Source of the DNA: Chloroflexota bacterium
GTDB lineage: Bacteria > Chloroflexota > Ktedonobacteria > Ktedonobacterales > Ktedonobacteraceae
Assembly: GCA_005881495.1 (NCBI GenBank)
Contig: VBHI01000325.1
Location: 23,139 to 87,138, forward strand
DNA length: 64,000 nt
Direction: 5' to 3'
This document shows positions 11,172 through 19,443 of the stretch, in pieces (within the stretch, counting starts at the first letter, position 1; each line of letters begins with the position of its first letter). Below the pieces are notes generated by a model. That model worked only from the letters and a program-made list of their open reading frames with translations. It was not told where the DNA came from and did not search any database. The position numbers and the translations under genes were made by a program.

Positions 11172-11260
11172 CATGTATATTAAACGCGTGGTTACAGTTA
11201 GGTGTAACTTTTTGAGCAAGCAAGTGGTAGTTTGTATCTAGCCAGTTTTAGAAATTTGGG
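11172..11260 (-). pseudogene. Degraded 3'-end copy of the neighbouring GT-C glycosyltransferase
   Basis: About 85 bp align with the last bases of the glycosyltransferase gene (9430-9510): both contain TATCTAGCCAGTTTT and GGTTACAGT with scattered substitutions. On the minus strand it reads NWLDTNYHLLAQKVTP, matching NWLDTHYHLLAKIVTP of the intact gene, then an extra base breaks the frame. This is a remnant of a tandem paralogue that has been lost apart from its C-terminus. Confidence 0.7.
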
Positions 11261-11418
11261 CATAAATGTATACGCTGCGGTGTTATCTATGGTAGAATAA
11301 GGCAAATACATTGCAGATTGTAAGGTAGAGGGGTATCTTGACGTCGGGGTGCCACGAAGAGACAATCATGCTCGTAGCTAATAACCAACTAGAAATAATT
11401 CTCGCGGGAGTTGTCGTA

Positions 11419-11625
11419 ATGAAAAAAGGAATCCATCCAAATTATATCGATGCCACGGTCATTTGTGCATGTGGCAACAGTTTCCAGACATTGAGCATCA
11501 AACCTGTCCTGAAGATAGATGTCTGCTCAAAATGCCATCCATTCTTCAGTGGACAGCAGCGTATTCTTGATACCGCTGGTCGAGTAGAGCGTTTCCGCAA
11601 ACGCTTCAATTTGCAGGAAGAATAA
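11419..11625 (+). CDS. rpmE: 50S ribosomal protein bL31, zinc-binding form
   Basis: 68 aa from the ATG at 11419, with GGGAG 8 nt upstream; the frame opens earlier at 11338 but bL31 starts with MKKGIHP. The protein lies at the subunit interface. The four zinc ligands are present as CAC in VICACGNSF and CxxC in [11 protein letters not shown], so this is the C+ paralogue. A strong hairpin follows 9 bp after the stop. Confidence 0.96.
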   Translation: MKKGIHPNYIDATVICACGNSFQTLSIKPVLKIDVCSKCHPFFSGQQRILDTAGRVERFRKRFNLQEE

Positions 11626-11633
11626 TTGGTAAA

Positions 11634-11692
11634 CCAGGGCAGGGGCTATACGCGGGCATCGAAGGCCGATGCGTGTATAGCCCCTGCCCTGG
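11634..11692 (+). terminator. Long hairpin terminator after rpmE
   Basis: CCAGGGCAGGGGCTATACGC (from 11634) pairs with GCGTGTATAGCCCCTGCCCTGG (to 11692), a stem of more than 20 bp with a short loop. No T-run follows. It separates rpmE from the next glycosyltransferase. Confidence 0.7.
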
Positions 11693-11732
11693 CCCACTAT
11701 TAAAACTTTAATACTATTATTTTGCGCATGAG

Positions 11733-13217
11733 GTGAGTGGCTTGGAGAAAACATCCCAACGAACGATACTTTTCCTCATTGCTGACACCGGGGCCGGTCA
11801 TCGTAGTGCAGCAAACGCAATTCGCAACGCCATCATCCTGATCTCCCAAAAGGAACAGGAAGAGTGGCATGCACGTCAGCAACAGTTTACTGAATCCAGC
11901 ACACACGCTGCTGAGCAGCCCAGGACTGAACTGTCGTTGGCGCCTCCTACCTATCGCATCGAGATAGTCGATGTCTTTGAGGAGTATAGCCGTTTTCCTT
12001 TGCGTGAAGCGGTCAAGCTCTACGGACCAACTATACGCTACAACCCCAAGATGTATGGGCGGTTCTTTCACTTGAGCAATGAAGAACGCAGTGTCACAGC
12101 AGCGCAAACTGTCGCTTCACCTCTCATTCTTAACGGGCTGATGCGGCTGATCACCAACGTTCAACCCGATGTTATCGTCTCCGTTCATCCGCTGCTCAAT
12201 CACATTACCATCAAAGCCTTACAAAAATTACATATGCACATACCGTTCCTCACCGTAGTGACCGACCTGGTCAGCCTGCATTATTCCTGGTTTGCTCCAG
12301 GAGCGGATGCCTACATCGTGCCAACGGAACAGGCCAAAGCATTGTTTTTGTCGCGCGGCTTTGATCCTAATCGCGTGCACATGCTTGGGATGCCCATTGA
12401 TCCCAAATTCACGCGACCTACGGAGAGCAAAGAGGAACTGCAGCGCAAGTTTGGCCTGGTGCCTGGATTACCAGTTGTGTTATTGGTGGGCGGCGGTGAT
12501 GGCGCGGGAGGCTTATATGATGCCGCGCGCTCTATCTCACGCGCCCGTTTGCCGGTACAGTTGCTGATTATCACTGGCCGTAATAGGCGGCTCTACGCGC
12601 ACCTCCAACGTACCAGGACAAGTTTTCATGTGCCGGTGAAGGTTTTTGGTTTTGTGCAGAATATGCCGGAGATGATGCGGGCTTCCGATGTAATTATTAC
12701 CAAAGCAGGGCCGGGGACCATCAATGAGGCGCTGGCATGTGATCTGCCCATCATTCTGAGCGGCTATGTACCAGGCCAGGAAGAGGGAAACGTAGATTTT
12801 GTGCTGAAAAACGACGTGGGCATCCTGGCATACGACTCCATCGAACTGGTCGACGGGCTGCGCCGTCTCATAAAGCCAGGTTCGGCAACCATGCGCAGGC
12901 AGCTAGAGAACGCGAAACGCCTGAGCCGGCCCAATGCATCATTCGCTATAGCCAACTGTATCCTGAGCTTTTTGCCTCCCGCTGGCCAGCCAGGCCTCCA
13001 GCAGACAATCCGCTTGCGCAATCGTCGCCCCATCATGTCCCGCACCTTGCGTTCTTCGGAAGCGCGACTGCGTGCTCTCCGTAGGCGCTTGCCGCGCATG
13101 TCCCGCATATCATTTTTGAAAAGTCCTGTTGTCAGTCGCCTATCGCGAATGCGCGCGTCCGGCTTCCCCCGTCGCTTTATTCAATTGACAGCCAGGGATC
13201 AGGATCAAACGCGATAA
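11733..13217 (+). CDS. MGDG-synthase-like / processive diacylglycerol glycosyltransferase (GT28)
   Basis: 494 aa. The N-terminal domain starts with ILFLIADTGAGHRSAANAI, the GxGH loop of monogalactosyldiacylglycerol synthases. The C-terminal GT28 domain has VVLLVGGGDGAGG and the donor-binding ITKAGPGTINEALACDLP. It probably adds hexoses to diacylglycerol for membrane glycolipids. The last ~80 residues form an Arg-rich tail (RLRALRRRLPRMSR) absent from typical enzymes, perhaps binding acidic lipids. Start choice is uncertain: GTG 11733, or TTG 11742, which has AGGTG at better spacing. Confidence 0.82.
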   Translation: MSGLEKTSQRTILFLIADTGAGHRSAANAIRNAIILISQKEQEEWHARQQQFTESSTHAAEQPRTELSLAPPTYRIEIVDVFEEYSRFPLREAVKLYGPTIRYNPKMYGRFFHLSNEERSVTAAQTVASPLILNGLMRLITNVQPDVIVSVHPLLNHITIKALQKLHMHIPFLTVVTDLVSLHYSWFAPGADAYIVPTEQAKALFLSRGFDPNRVHMLGMPIDPKFTRPTESKEELQRKFGLVPGLPVVLLVGGGDGAGGLYDAARSISRARLPVQLLIITGRNRRLYAHLQRTRTSFHVPVKVFGFVQNMPEMMRASDVIITKAGPGTINEALACDLPIILSGYVPGQEEGNVDFVLKNDVGILAYDSIELVDGLRRLIKPGSATMRRQLENAKRLSRPNASFAIANCILSFLPPAGQPGLQQTIRLRNRRPIMSRTLRSSEARLRALRRRLPRMSRISFLKSPVVSRLSRMRASGFPRRFIQLTARDQDQTR

Positions 13218-13269
13218 ATAGAATATATATAGCATATGCCGAATTTATTGAAAGAAGGAGAGATAGATC

Positions 13270-14340
13270 GTGGCAAAGTTTTACTATGGTGGACAGGCCG
13301 TAATGGAAGGCGTAATGATGCGTGGGCGCACATCTGCCGCCGTAGCAATTCGGAAGCCAGATCAGAGCATCTACCTCTATGAAGAAGCATTAAATCCTCG
13401 CCTGTACCAGAACCGCCTGTTTCACCTCCCATTCGTGCGCGGTCTGCTCCTGCTGTGGGAAATGCTCGTTCTGGGTACACGCCTGATGACCATGTCCGCC
13501 AATATCGCTTCGGGCGCAGTCAACCCGGATGTTCATCCTACCGCTCCTGCTTCTAACAGTGCACAAACAGGAACAAATGGCCACCAACCCATGGGTGAAG
13601 CGCCTGCTTCTCTGCCCGCTGACATGGCGCCGCCGCAGATTGGCGGGGTGACATTGGTGGTTACGTTGCTGATCTCGCTTGGTTTTGCCATTCTTATCTT
13701 CTTCCTGGCGCCGCTCTTCATCGCCAACTTATTCCCGAGCCATATAGGTGCTGGTTGGCTGAACCTGGTGATCGAGGGCGTGGTACGTTTATTATTGCTC
13801 CTTGGCTATCTCTACTTGATTGGCCGCGTTCCAGATATTCAGCGCGTCTTCGGCTACCATGGCGCTGAACACAAAGCCATCAATGCGATGGAGCAGGGCG
13901 ACCCGCTCGATATCCCGCATGTGCGCCTCTCCTCGCGCGTGCATACCCGTTGTGGTACTGGCTTCCTGCTCATGGTCATGGTCGTCTCTATCTTTGTTTT
14001 TGCGTTTATTGTGACGCCCTCGCTGCCGCTCAAAGTTCTCTCAAGAATTGTTCTGGTGCCTGTCGTGGCGGGCATCTCCTATGAGTTGATGCGTTTAGGC
14101 GCTGCCAATTATCGATTTCGTATAGTCAAATGGCTCTTTGCTCCAGGGCTGGCCTTGCAGAGTTTGACGACTCGTGAGCCCGATGATAGTATGATTGAGT
14201 GTGCAATAGCCTCTTTGAAGCGGGTGACGCAGAGAGATGGGCTGGTTGTGCCAGGTGGTGCAGAAAACGTAAGTAACCGCGAAGGAGCGCTACTGCAACT
14301 AACACCCGAACTGCCACCTCTACCTGAAAGACTGAAGTAG
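13270..14340 (+). CDS. YqhQ-like DUF1385 family membrane protein
   Basis: 356 aa, GTG start with AAGGAG 10 nt upstream. It opens with the family hallmark YYGGQAVMEGVMMRGR, then has four or more membrane helices. The conserved central block FGYHGAEHKAINAME and the TRCGTGFLLMV stretch carry candidate metal ligands. DUF1385 proteins are found in Firmicutes, Chloroflexi and others; their biochemical activity is not established. The stop codon lies inside a copy of a dispersed hairpin repeat (14337-14360). Confidence 0.85.
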   Translation: MAKFYYGGQAVMEGVMMRGRTSAAVAIRKPDQSIYLYEEALNPRLYQNRLFHLPFVRGLLLLWEMLVLGTRLMTMSANIASGAVNPDVHPTAPASNSAQTGTNGHQPMGEAPASLPADMAPPQIGGVTLVVTLLISLGFAILIFFLAPLFIANLFPSHIGAGWLNLVIEGVVRLLLLLGYLYLIGRVPDIQRVFGYHGAEHKAINAMEQGDPLDIPHVRLSSRVHTRCGTGFLLMVMVVSIFVFAFIVTPSLPLKVLSRIVLVPVVAGISYELMRLGAANYRFRIVKWLFAPGLALQSLTTREPDDSMIECAIASLKRVTQRDGLVVPGGAENVSNREGALLQLTPELPPLPERLK

Positions 14341-14360
14341 GGGCGACCCTTGGGTCGCCC
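14337..14360 (+). repeat. Type C dispersed hairpin repeat, copy 1
   Basis: GTAGGGGCGACCCTTGGGTC followed by GCCC: the GGGCGACCC and GGGTCGCCC arms fold on a 2-3 nt loop. The TAG stop of yqhQ is inside it. Related copies occur at 24471, 47347 and 51752. Confidence 0.8.
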
Positions 14361-14456
14361 TGAGAGCGCGCGATCGCCCTGGGGATATCCCATCCCTGCT
14401 ATTGCTATGATGTCCCTGCTATGCTATTAAGGAAAAGAGAGAAGGATATTCCCATT

Positions 14457-15131
14457 ATGTCGTCTGACCCAACAATTACTCCTCCGCCTGTTGATACGCC
14501 AAAAGATGTCCCAGCGTTAGAACTGCCACCACACGTGAAATTCTCTGGTCGACGCTGGTTTTTTACCGGGTTGGGGCGCCTATCGTACCGCGCCTGGACG
14601 CGTATTGCTGCGCGCCTCTTTCCTGAGGACTCAAAAACGGAGCGGTTGGCCCAGGCTTTGCATATTCCTTTGCCTGATAAGCTCAACATGAGCTGGGTAA
14701 CTGAGCACCTGGCGGTCGGCGGGCGCGTGCACCTGGCGGATATCCCGGCTCTGGCGCGGACAGGGGTTGCGTATGTCGTCGATACGCGTTCTGAGTATAG
14801 TGACGACGCCGAGGCGATGGCGCAGGAACAGATCGAACTGCTGCATCTACCCACTCCCGATACCTATCCGTTAACCCTGGAACAACTGTGGCAGGGCGCA
14901 TCCTGGGTCCATGACAGGATTGAAAAGGGGGGACGCTGCCTCGTCCATTGTGAACATGGTGTCGGACGTAGCGTCCTGCTAACCTGTGCTGTGCTGGTCT
15001 ACAGCGGAATGCACGCTCAGGATGCTCTGCAATTGGTGCGGGAGAAGCGCTGGCAGGCATCTCCCAATCACAGGCAGGTAAGGCGGTTGAGAGAATTTGA
15101 GGCGGTCTGCGCGGCACGGCGCAAGGCGTAA
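14457..15131 (+). CDS. Dual-specificity-type protein phosphatase
   Basis: 224 aa from ATG 14457, about 12 nt after AAGGA; an upstream ATG at 14421 has no ribosome site. The catalytic signature HCEHGVGRS (Cx5R P-loop of Cys-based phosphatases) is near residue 175, and ITEHLAVGG-like WVTEHLAVGGRV with YVVDTRSEYSDD matches the dual-specificity or cyclin-dependent-kinase-inhibitor-3 fold. The first ~75 residues are basic and poorly conserved. The substrate could be phosphoprotein, phosphoinositide or phosphoglycolipid. Confidence 0.82.
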   Translation: MSSDPTITPPPVDTPKDVPALELPPHVKFSGRRWFFTGLGRLSYRAWTRIAARLFPEDSKTERLAQALHIPLPDKLNMSWVTEHLAVGGRVHLADIPALARTGVAYVVDTRSEYSDDAEAMAQEQIELLHLPTPDTYPLTLEQLWQGASWVHDRIEKGGRCLVHCEHGVGRSVLLTCAVLVYSGMHAQDALQLVREKRWQASPNHRQVRRLREFEAVCAARRKA

Positions 15132-15195
15132 CGCTCTATGGCTTGTGCTGCTCCATCATTCCTGTTACTGGCTGTCACTGCGTTGGCAGCGGACT

Positions 15196-15891
15196 TCACA
15201 CTCTGCCAAGTGCCATGATCTCCTGCAACGGGATACCTGAAGACTCTGCCAGGGCCGTCACCGCGCTAGCCTTGGAGCAACCTTTATCCATGACAACCAG
15301 TTCGGCGCTGTTATAACTACCGCGATGGATGGTGGTCCAGGTACAGTTCAACTGAGAGATCTCAGGTAGCGCGTCCTGAATCGCCTCTTCAGCTGTGAAG
15401 GCGACGACACGCAAGGGATCAGGATGGCCCGCGCAAAGGGCATCATAGGGCATGCGGCGCATACGCTCGGGATAGGCTGTAAAGTAGGCATCAATCCAGA
15501 GATTATCAAGTTCAGCCGGACCTGTCCAAATTTCTTCCGCCAAACTTTCATTGGGATGAACCACCGGCTGAATGCCGTGACGCACCAGGATATCGACTGC
15601 CTCCTGAGCAATAGCTGCCTGCAAGGGGCGGCTGGAGAGTATGGTTGCCTGGGGGTGCTGTACAATCAATGCTCCATCATAAAGGATGATCGGCCCTGCC
15701 AGGCCCAAATCGTTGGCGACCTGGGCGGTATTACAATAGCGCCGGGCGGTTGCCAGCGTCACCACGATGCCTGCCTGTTGGGCAGCCTGGACGGTAGACC
15801 GCGTATAGGGTGTGATCACGCCCTCAGGATTCAGAAGCGTGCCATCGATATCTATAACCAGTAATGAAATGTGTTTTGTTGTTGTTTCCAT
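15196..15891 (-). CDS. Cof-type HAD hydrolase, C-terminally truncated
   Basis: 231 aa from ATG 15891 (15912 is an alternative). Motif I DIDGTLLNPEG, motif II TLATARRY and the motif III Lys in MDKGCSKASAV are present, with a C2-type cap between. Family members go on with GDxxND after EIMAxG, but here the protein stops at EIMALGRV, so the motif IV acidic residues that hold magnesium are missing. Typical length is 260-290 aa. It is probably a decaying gene or has lost phosphatase activity. It converges with the phosphatase gene, 64 bp apart. Confidence 0.8.
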   Translation of the reverse strand: METTTKHISLLVIDIDGTLLNPEGVITPYTRSTVQAAQQAGIVVTLATARRYCNTAQVANDLGLAGPIILYDGALIVQHPQATILSSRPLQAAIAQEAVDILVRHGIQPVVHPNESLAEEIWTGPAELDNLWIDAYFTAYPERMRRMPYDALCAGHPDPLRVVAFTAEEAIQDALPEISQLNCTWTTIHRGSYNSAELVVMDKGCSKASAVTALAESSGIPLQEIMALGRV

Positions 15892-16106
15892 ATATCGTTC
15901 ACGCCTACGCATTTTTAGTCCCTATTGCAGGGATATTTTTCTAGGTAGAATGACGATGCGACGGGCACACTGTGTCCCGTCGCATCTTTCTCCACCGTGA
16001 GGCTCTTCCTATTATATGCCATCATCCTTGCACTGACAAGGGCTTGCACGACCCAAAAATTCTACCCTTCGGTAAATACCCCCTTGCGAAAGCGTTGAGT
16101 TTTATC

Positions 16107-16136
16107 TAGACAATCTTTCTCTACTTCTGTTACAAT
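16107..16136 (+). promoter_or_regulatory. Promoter of the HD-hydrolase gene, predicted leaderless
   Basis: TAGACA (16107-16112), an 18-bp spacer and TACAAT (16131-16136). Only 6 nt separate the -10 box from the ATG at 16143 and there is no Shine-Dalgarno sequence, so the transcript probably starts at or next to the A of the start codon. Confidence 0.6.
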
Positions 16137-16142
16137 CCCCCT

Positions 16143-17108
16143 ATGAGTATGCAAACAGAGCGACCGAAAAGCGCCCGCGCGAAACGCCTGCCTCCCGGCC
16201 CGATGAATGATGTTGTACGACCGAGCAAACAGTGGCCGGAAACTGTGCATGGCTTTCCACTATTACCCGATGAGCAGCCGGTCAGTACCGTGCGCGATAG
16301 CCTCTATGATTTGATTCCTATTGGCCTCCGTGAAGAAAAACTGATCGGTACAGCCGCTTTTCTGCGCCTGCAAAAGGTGAAGCAGCTCGGCTTTGTCTAT
16401 CGTATCTGGCCAGGAGCCACGCATACGCGCTACGAACATAGCCTCGGCTGCTACCATCTCGCAGTCAGAGCCTTACGCGCCTTGCTGCAGCGAGGAGAGG
16501 ACGGCGGTCTGGTTGGTATCTCCATCAGCAGCGTACAGACCCTTGTAGTGGCGGCCTTGCTGCATGATATCGGGCATTACCCTTTTTCTCATACCATCGA
16601 AGAGCTAGGCTATCCCATCGTGATCCACGAAAAGGTAGGGCGTTCTATCATCGAAAACGGCGAGATCGCCGCGATTCTTGAGCAGGATTATCACCTCTCA
16701 CCTGAACGAGTGGCGGATTTTATCGATCCTCCCAAGTCGAAACCTCTGCCACCAGACGATGAACTGCTAGGCCACCTCTTGAGCGGGGCGCTCGATGTAG
16801 ACAAGCTCGATTATTTGCCGCGCGATGCTCGCGCCTGCAATGTCCCCTACGGCGGTGTCGACGTTGAGCGGCTGCTGGGATCGCTCCGTATCCATCCCAA
16901 CGTCAATGGGCAGCGCCGCATCGTCGTGACTCATAAGGGTATCAGCCCTCTGCACTCGTTGCTCCATGCCCGGCAAGAGATGTTCGATAACATCTACTGG
17001 CATCACACCAGCCGCGCTTTCCAGGTAATGTTGATGATGCATCTCTGCTCCTGCTGCTGGCCTCAGAACGTATGCCCGCGAGTTCTCGCGCCCTGGCCGC
17101 GGATTTAG
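16143..17108 (+). CDS. HD-domain phosphohydrolase (SAMHD1/COG1078-like), N-terminal part of a frameshifted gene
   Basis: 321 codons in this frame. The HD metal site is intact: the His in THTRYEHSLG, LLHDIGHYPFSHTIE, and the distal Asp in LDVDKLDYLPRDA. COG1078 proteins are dNTPase or related phosphohydrolases. After FQVMLM near 17036 the sequence loses homology and stops at 17108, while the frame beginning just upstream of 17072 continues the family (DASLLLLLASERMP). One single-base indel near 17035-17050 would restore about 460 residues. Active-site residues lie in this half, but loss of the C-terminus likely destabilises it unless frameshifting occurs. Confidence 0.8.
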   Translation: MSMQTERPKSARAKRLPPGPMNDVVRPSKQWPETVHGFPLLPDEQPVSTVRDSLYDLIPIGLREEKLIGTAAFLRLQKVKQLGFVYRIWPGATHTRYEHSLGCYHLAVRALRALLQRGEDGGLVGISISSVQTLVVAALLHDIGHYPFSHTIEELGYPIVIHEKVGRSIIENGEIAAILEQDYHLSPERVADFIDPPKSKPLPPDDELLGHLLSGALDVDKLDYLPRDARACNVPYGGVDVERLLGSLRIHPNVNGQRRIVVTHKGISPLHSLLHARQEMFDNIYWHHTSRAFQVMLMMHLCSCCWPQNVCPRVLAPWPRI

Positions 17109-17533
17109 AGCTAAGGAAGCCCTACAAGGGAGTGGTGGAGATCAGTCGCATGGCGGGCCGCCTCTTCAACCGCCTGGATGCTCTTTTTTGGAACGCCAAC
17201 CGCCGCCGGCACGTCGAGCAGTTGCTTGTCGCTGAGTTGGCCCGTGTGCTTGAGATGGAGGTCGCGGACTATGAAGTGCTCTTCGACATACCCAGACCGG
17301 AGAAGTGGGAAATGGGTGTGTGGGTTACCTTTGGCGCGCATCCTCCCATTGGAATGAACGAACTGGTCACATGGGTACAGGCGACTGGGCTGCAACCCGA
17401 TGACCTTGCCCGCTATGAACAGCATCAGCGCAGGATACGGGTGGTGGTTCCCGAACGCCTGCGCACACCTCTCCAGGCGCGTATTGATGATTTGCTGCTC
17501 CCCATGTTGGAAACCCTGGTGGAGATGGAGTGA
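17072..17533 (+). CDS. C-terminal part of the frameshifted HD-domain hydrolase
   Basis: 153 codons; the frame is open for several codons before the ATG, reading ASLLLLLASERMPASSRAL, which continues the helix broken off in the preceding frame. It then shows helical segments and a C-terminal alpha/beta region (WEMGVWVTFG, RIRVVVPERL). It contains no metal site of its own and has no ribosome-binding site before 17072, so independent translation is unlikely. Treat it and 16143-17108 as one disrupted gene. Confidence 0.7.
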   Translation: MPASSRALAADLELRKPYKGVVEISRMAGRLFNRLDALFWNANRRRHVEQLLVAELARVLEMEVADYEVLFDIPRPEKWEMGVWVTFGAHPPIGMNELVTWVQATGLQPDDLARYEQHQRRIRVVVPERLRTPLQARIDDLLLPMLETLVEME

Positions 17534-17537
17534 GGGC

Positions 17538-18464
17538 TTACTTGTGGCGCTTCTCTTTGCGTTGATACATTAAGCGCACTGCCTTCTCATGGATGCGGCG
17601 CGCGGGCGCGAACTCTTGGTTGTAGTGCAGTGCCCGTTCAGCCGCCTGGGCGGAATCGCGATAGCGCCCCAGCCTGTACATATTATCCGCCTTGATCGTC
17701 CAGATGCGCTCGTCGTCGGGTACCAGCTCCAGGAAGCGATCAATTGCCTCGCTTGCCTCCTCAAATCGTCCGAGAGCGCGTAAGGCGCGCATATGGCTGT
17801 CCCAGGCGAAGAGGCTGGTGGGAGTGAGCTGTACTAGTTTGCTGGTAAGCGGCGGAATATCGCTATACTCTTCGAGAGCGCGCAATGCCTGTACCATTAA
17901 AGAAAGGCAGAACGTGTCATCTGGCGCAATCTCGAGAGCATGTCGCATAAGCTCAGCAAGTTCGTGCATCCGCCCAAAGCGGCGCAGTATGTCGCCTTTT
18001 ATCTGCAGAGCAAAAAGGAAATTGGGATCGCAACTCAAGCTCTGATTCATCGCCGTAAGCGCTCCGCCCAGGTTGTTCAGGTTATAGAGCGCCATACCCT
18101 TATTGGCCCATGCACGTGGATCTTTGGGGTCGAGTTCGATGGCGCGAGTAGCGCTGCGCAAACCATCCGGGAAGCGCTCCTGTATAATTTGTTGCCCGCT
18201 GCGATTGATCCATGCTAGTGGTAGGTTGGTATCGAGTAGCAATGCCTGGTCATTAGCGATAGTCGCCTCGGACATGCGATCAAGCTTTTGTAAAGCGCGA
18301 GCCTTCAGGGCAAGCGCCTCTGCCGAACTGGGGTCCAGTTCGCATATCTTCTGGGCAGTTTCCAGCATCTCCTGGAAGTGTTCCTGCTTATCCTGCGCCC
18401 TGGCCAGTTCAAGCAACTTTTCTACGTCTTCTCCGAGCATAATCCCTGCTTCCTCTGTGTCCAA
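17538..18464 (-). CDS. TPR-repeat protein
   Basis: 308 aa, TTG start at 18464 with GGAGG 10 nt upstream. Six or more tetratricopeptide units can be read (for example PRAWANKGMALYNLNNLGGA and PDDERIWTIKADNMYRLGR), ending in a basic KRHK tail. No signal peptide or membrane helix, so it is a cytoplasmic scaffold. It is convergent with the HD gene, 4 bp apart. Its partner is unknown. Confidence 0.85.
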   Translation of the reverse strand: MDTEEAGIMLGEDVEKLLELARAQDKQEHFQEMLETAQKICELDPSSAEALALKARALQKLDRMSEATIANDQALLLDTNLPLAWINRSGQQIIQERFPDGLRSATRAIELDPKDPRAWANKGMALYNLNNLGGALTAMNQSLSCDPNFLFALQIKGDILRRFGRMHELAELMRHALEIAPDDTFCLSLMVQALRALEEYSDIPPLTSKLVQLTPTSLFAWDSHMRALRALGRFEEASEAIDRFLELVPDDERIWTIKADNMYRLGRYRDSAQAAERALHYNQEFAPARRIHEKAVRLMYQRKEKRHK

Positions 18465-18622
18465 TCGCCGTGACCTCCTATCCTTTAACTAGAGGTCTAT
18501 TATCTCACTATTGGGTACGATGGGCAAGGCCTAATTAAGCGAGGCCCCATGGTTTTTCGATGTACCCCTCTTACTTGTTTTACCTCTTCTTCCTTTCGTC
18601 GCCAGACCTCCCCACCCCAAAG

Positions 18623-18680
18623 AGAAAAATGTGAGGGCTGGCCTGGCGCCGCGGCGCCAGGCCAGCCCTCACATTTTTCT
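18623..18680. repeat. Perfect 58-bp palindrome in the TPR / sulfite reductase divergent region
   Basis: AGAAAAATGTGAGGGCTGGC begins the left arm (18623-18650) and the exact complement runs to 18680, with only GC at the centre. A further hairpin GGCGCCGCC-GCA-GGCGGCGC follows at 18681-18700. The arms resemble the two-way terminators seen elsewhere in this window, yet the site lies between diverging genes. No credible gene is seen in 18465-18904. Confidence 0.85.
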
Positions 18681-18904
18681 GGCGCCGCCGCAGGCGGCGC
18701 ACAGGCAAGAGAGGCAAAAGTGCTTGCCTCAAAGCCACTCGTCCATTGAGGCTGGATAACCCCCTTGAGAAGCACTAGCCAGGTCGGGTGTACACCAGGA
18801 GCGATTATCATGGACATGTTTACGCCTCAGTGTTCTAGAGCATTCAGCAACCCAGGGCAGGAGAGAGAAATAGTGGCCTTTTTGTCAAGAGTGAATACGA
18901 AGGG

Positions 18905-18934
18905 TTGACAAAACCTCTGAATATCTAGTATAGT
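18905..18934 (+). promoter_or_regulatory. Strong promoter of the sulfur-assimilation locus
   Basis: A perfect TTGACA (18905-18910), 18-bp spacer and TATAGT (18929-18934). The first start codon downstream is the sulfite reductase GTG at 19444, so the message would have a leader of about 500 nt. The leader 18941-19443 contains no convincing ORF; it holds the repeats at 19245-19324 and potential hairpins. Confidence 0.65.
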
Positions 18935-19244
18935 AAAAACAATAGTTATGTAAGTTGATCTAGTAAGTCAACAAACTTAAACGATGACAGAACTATCATC
19001 ATGAGCAAAGGGTTGGAGCGTGTGATGAGAGAGTTCTCGCATCCGCTGGTCCCAATGGGGTGATATAGCGGGTTTTTCTGTAAGTTGAGTCACCGTAGCC
19101 TCAAAGCCAGGACACTGCTCAGGCTGTGCAAGCAGGCGCCTGGTCGTATCCTCATGCAAGAACTATACAGGCATTGACGCCGGCAGTATGGATCCCAAAC
19201 AAGCCTTGTGCGCGTGCGACGTGCAACATCGCACCGTGTGCCGT

Positions 19245-19324
19245 GTATAGTAGGGTTGACCCTGGCGGTCAACCTGGCTTCGTTACGCGGTCAACCTGGC
19301 TTCGTTGCAGGGATGGCTTTCAAG
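19245..19324 (+). repeat. Type D and type E dispersed repeats in the leader
   Basis: The 32 bp at 19245-19276 (containing AGGGTTGACCCTGGCGGTCA) recur at 51647-51678 with one mismatch; GGTTGACC and GGTCAACC form a stem. The GCGGTCAACCTGGCTTCGTT unit is duplicated at 19265-19284 and 19287-19306. TTGCAGGGATGGCTTTCAAG (19305-19324) is repeated exactly at 24434-24453 and, inverted, at 28453-28472. Confidence 0.8.
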
Positions 19325-19443
19325 TTCCTCCACGATGAAGTGAAACAGCGATTTCAATTATGCTGAGATCCAAACTCTAAGCGATCCGTTGCAAACATGG
19401 GTAAATTACCCATGAGAGTATTTCTTTAGGAGGGAATGTAGTC

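Noticed and set aside
18500..18817. A 105-codon minus-strand frame upstream of the TPR gene
   Set aside because: It runs through the 58-bp palindrome and the GGCGCC hairpin, has low-complexity translation and no ribosome site; it is an artefact of the palindrome.
19050..19080. Possible T-box core in the sulfite reductase leader
   Set aside because: Twelve of fifteen bases match the GGGTGGTACCGCGGG core, but the essential TGG of the tRNA-acceptor bulge is altered and no upstream specifier stem or paired terminator arm is evident; kept only as a remark in the leader finding.
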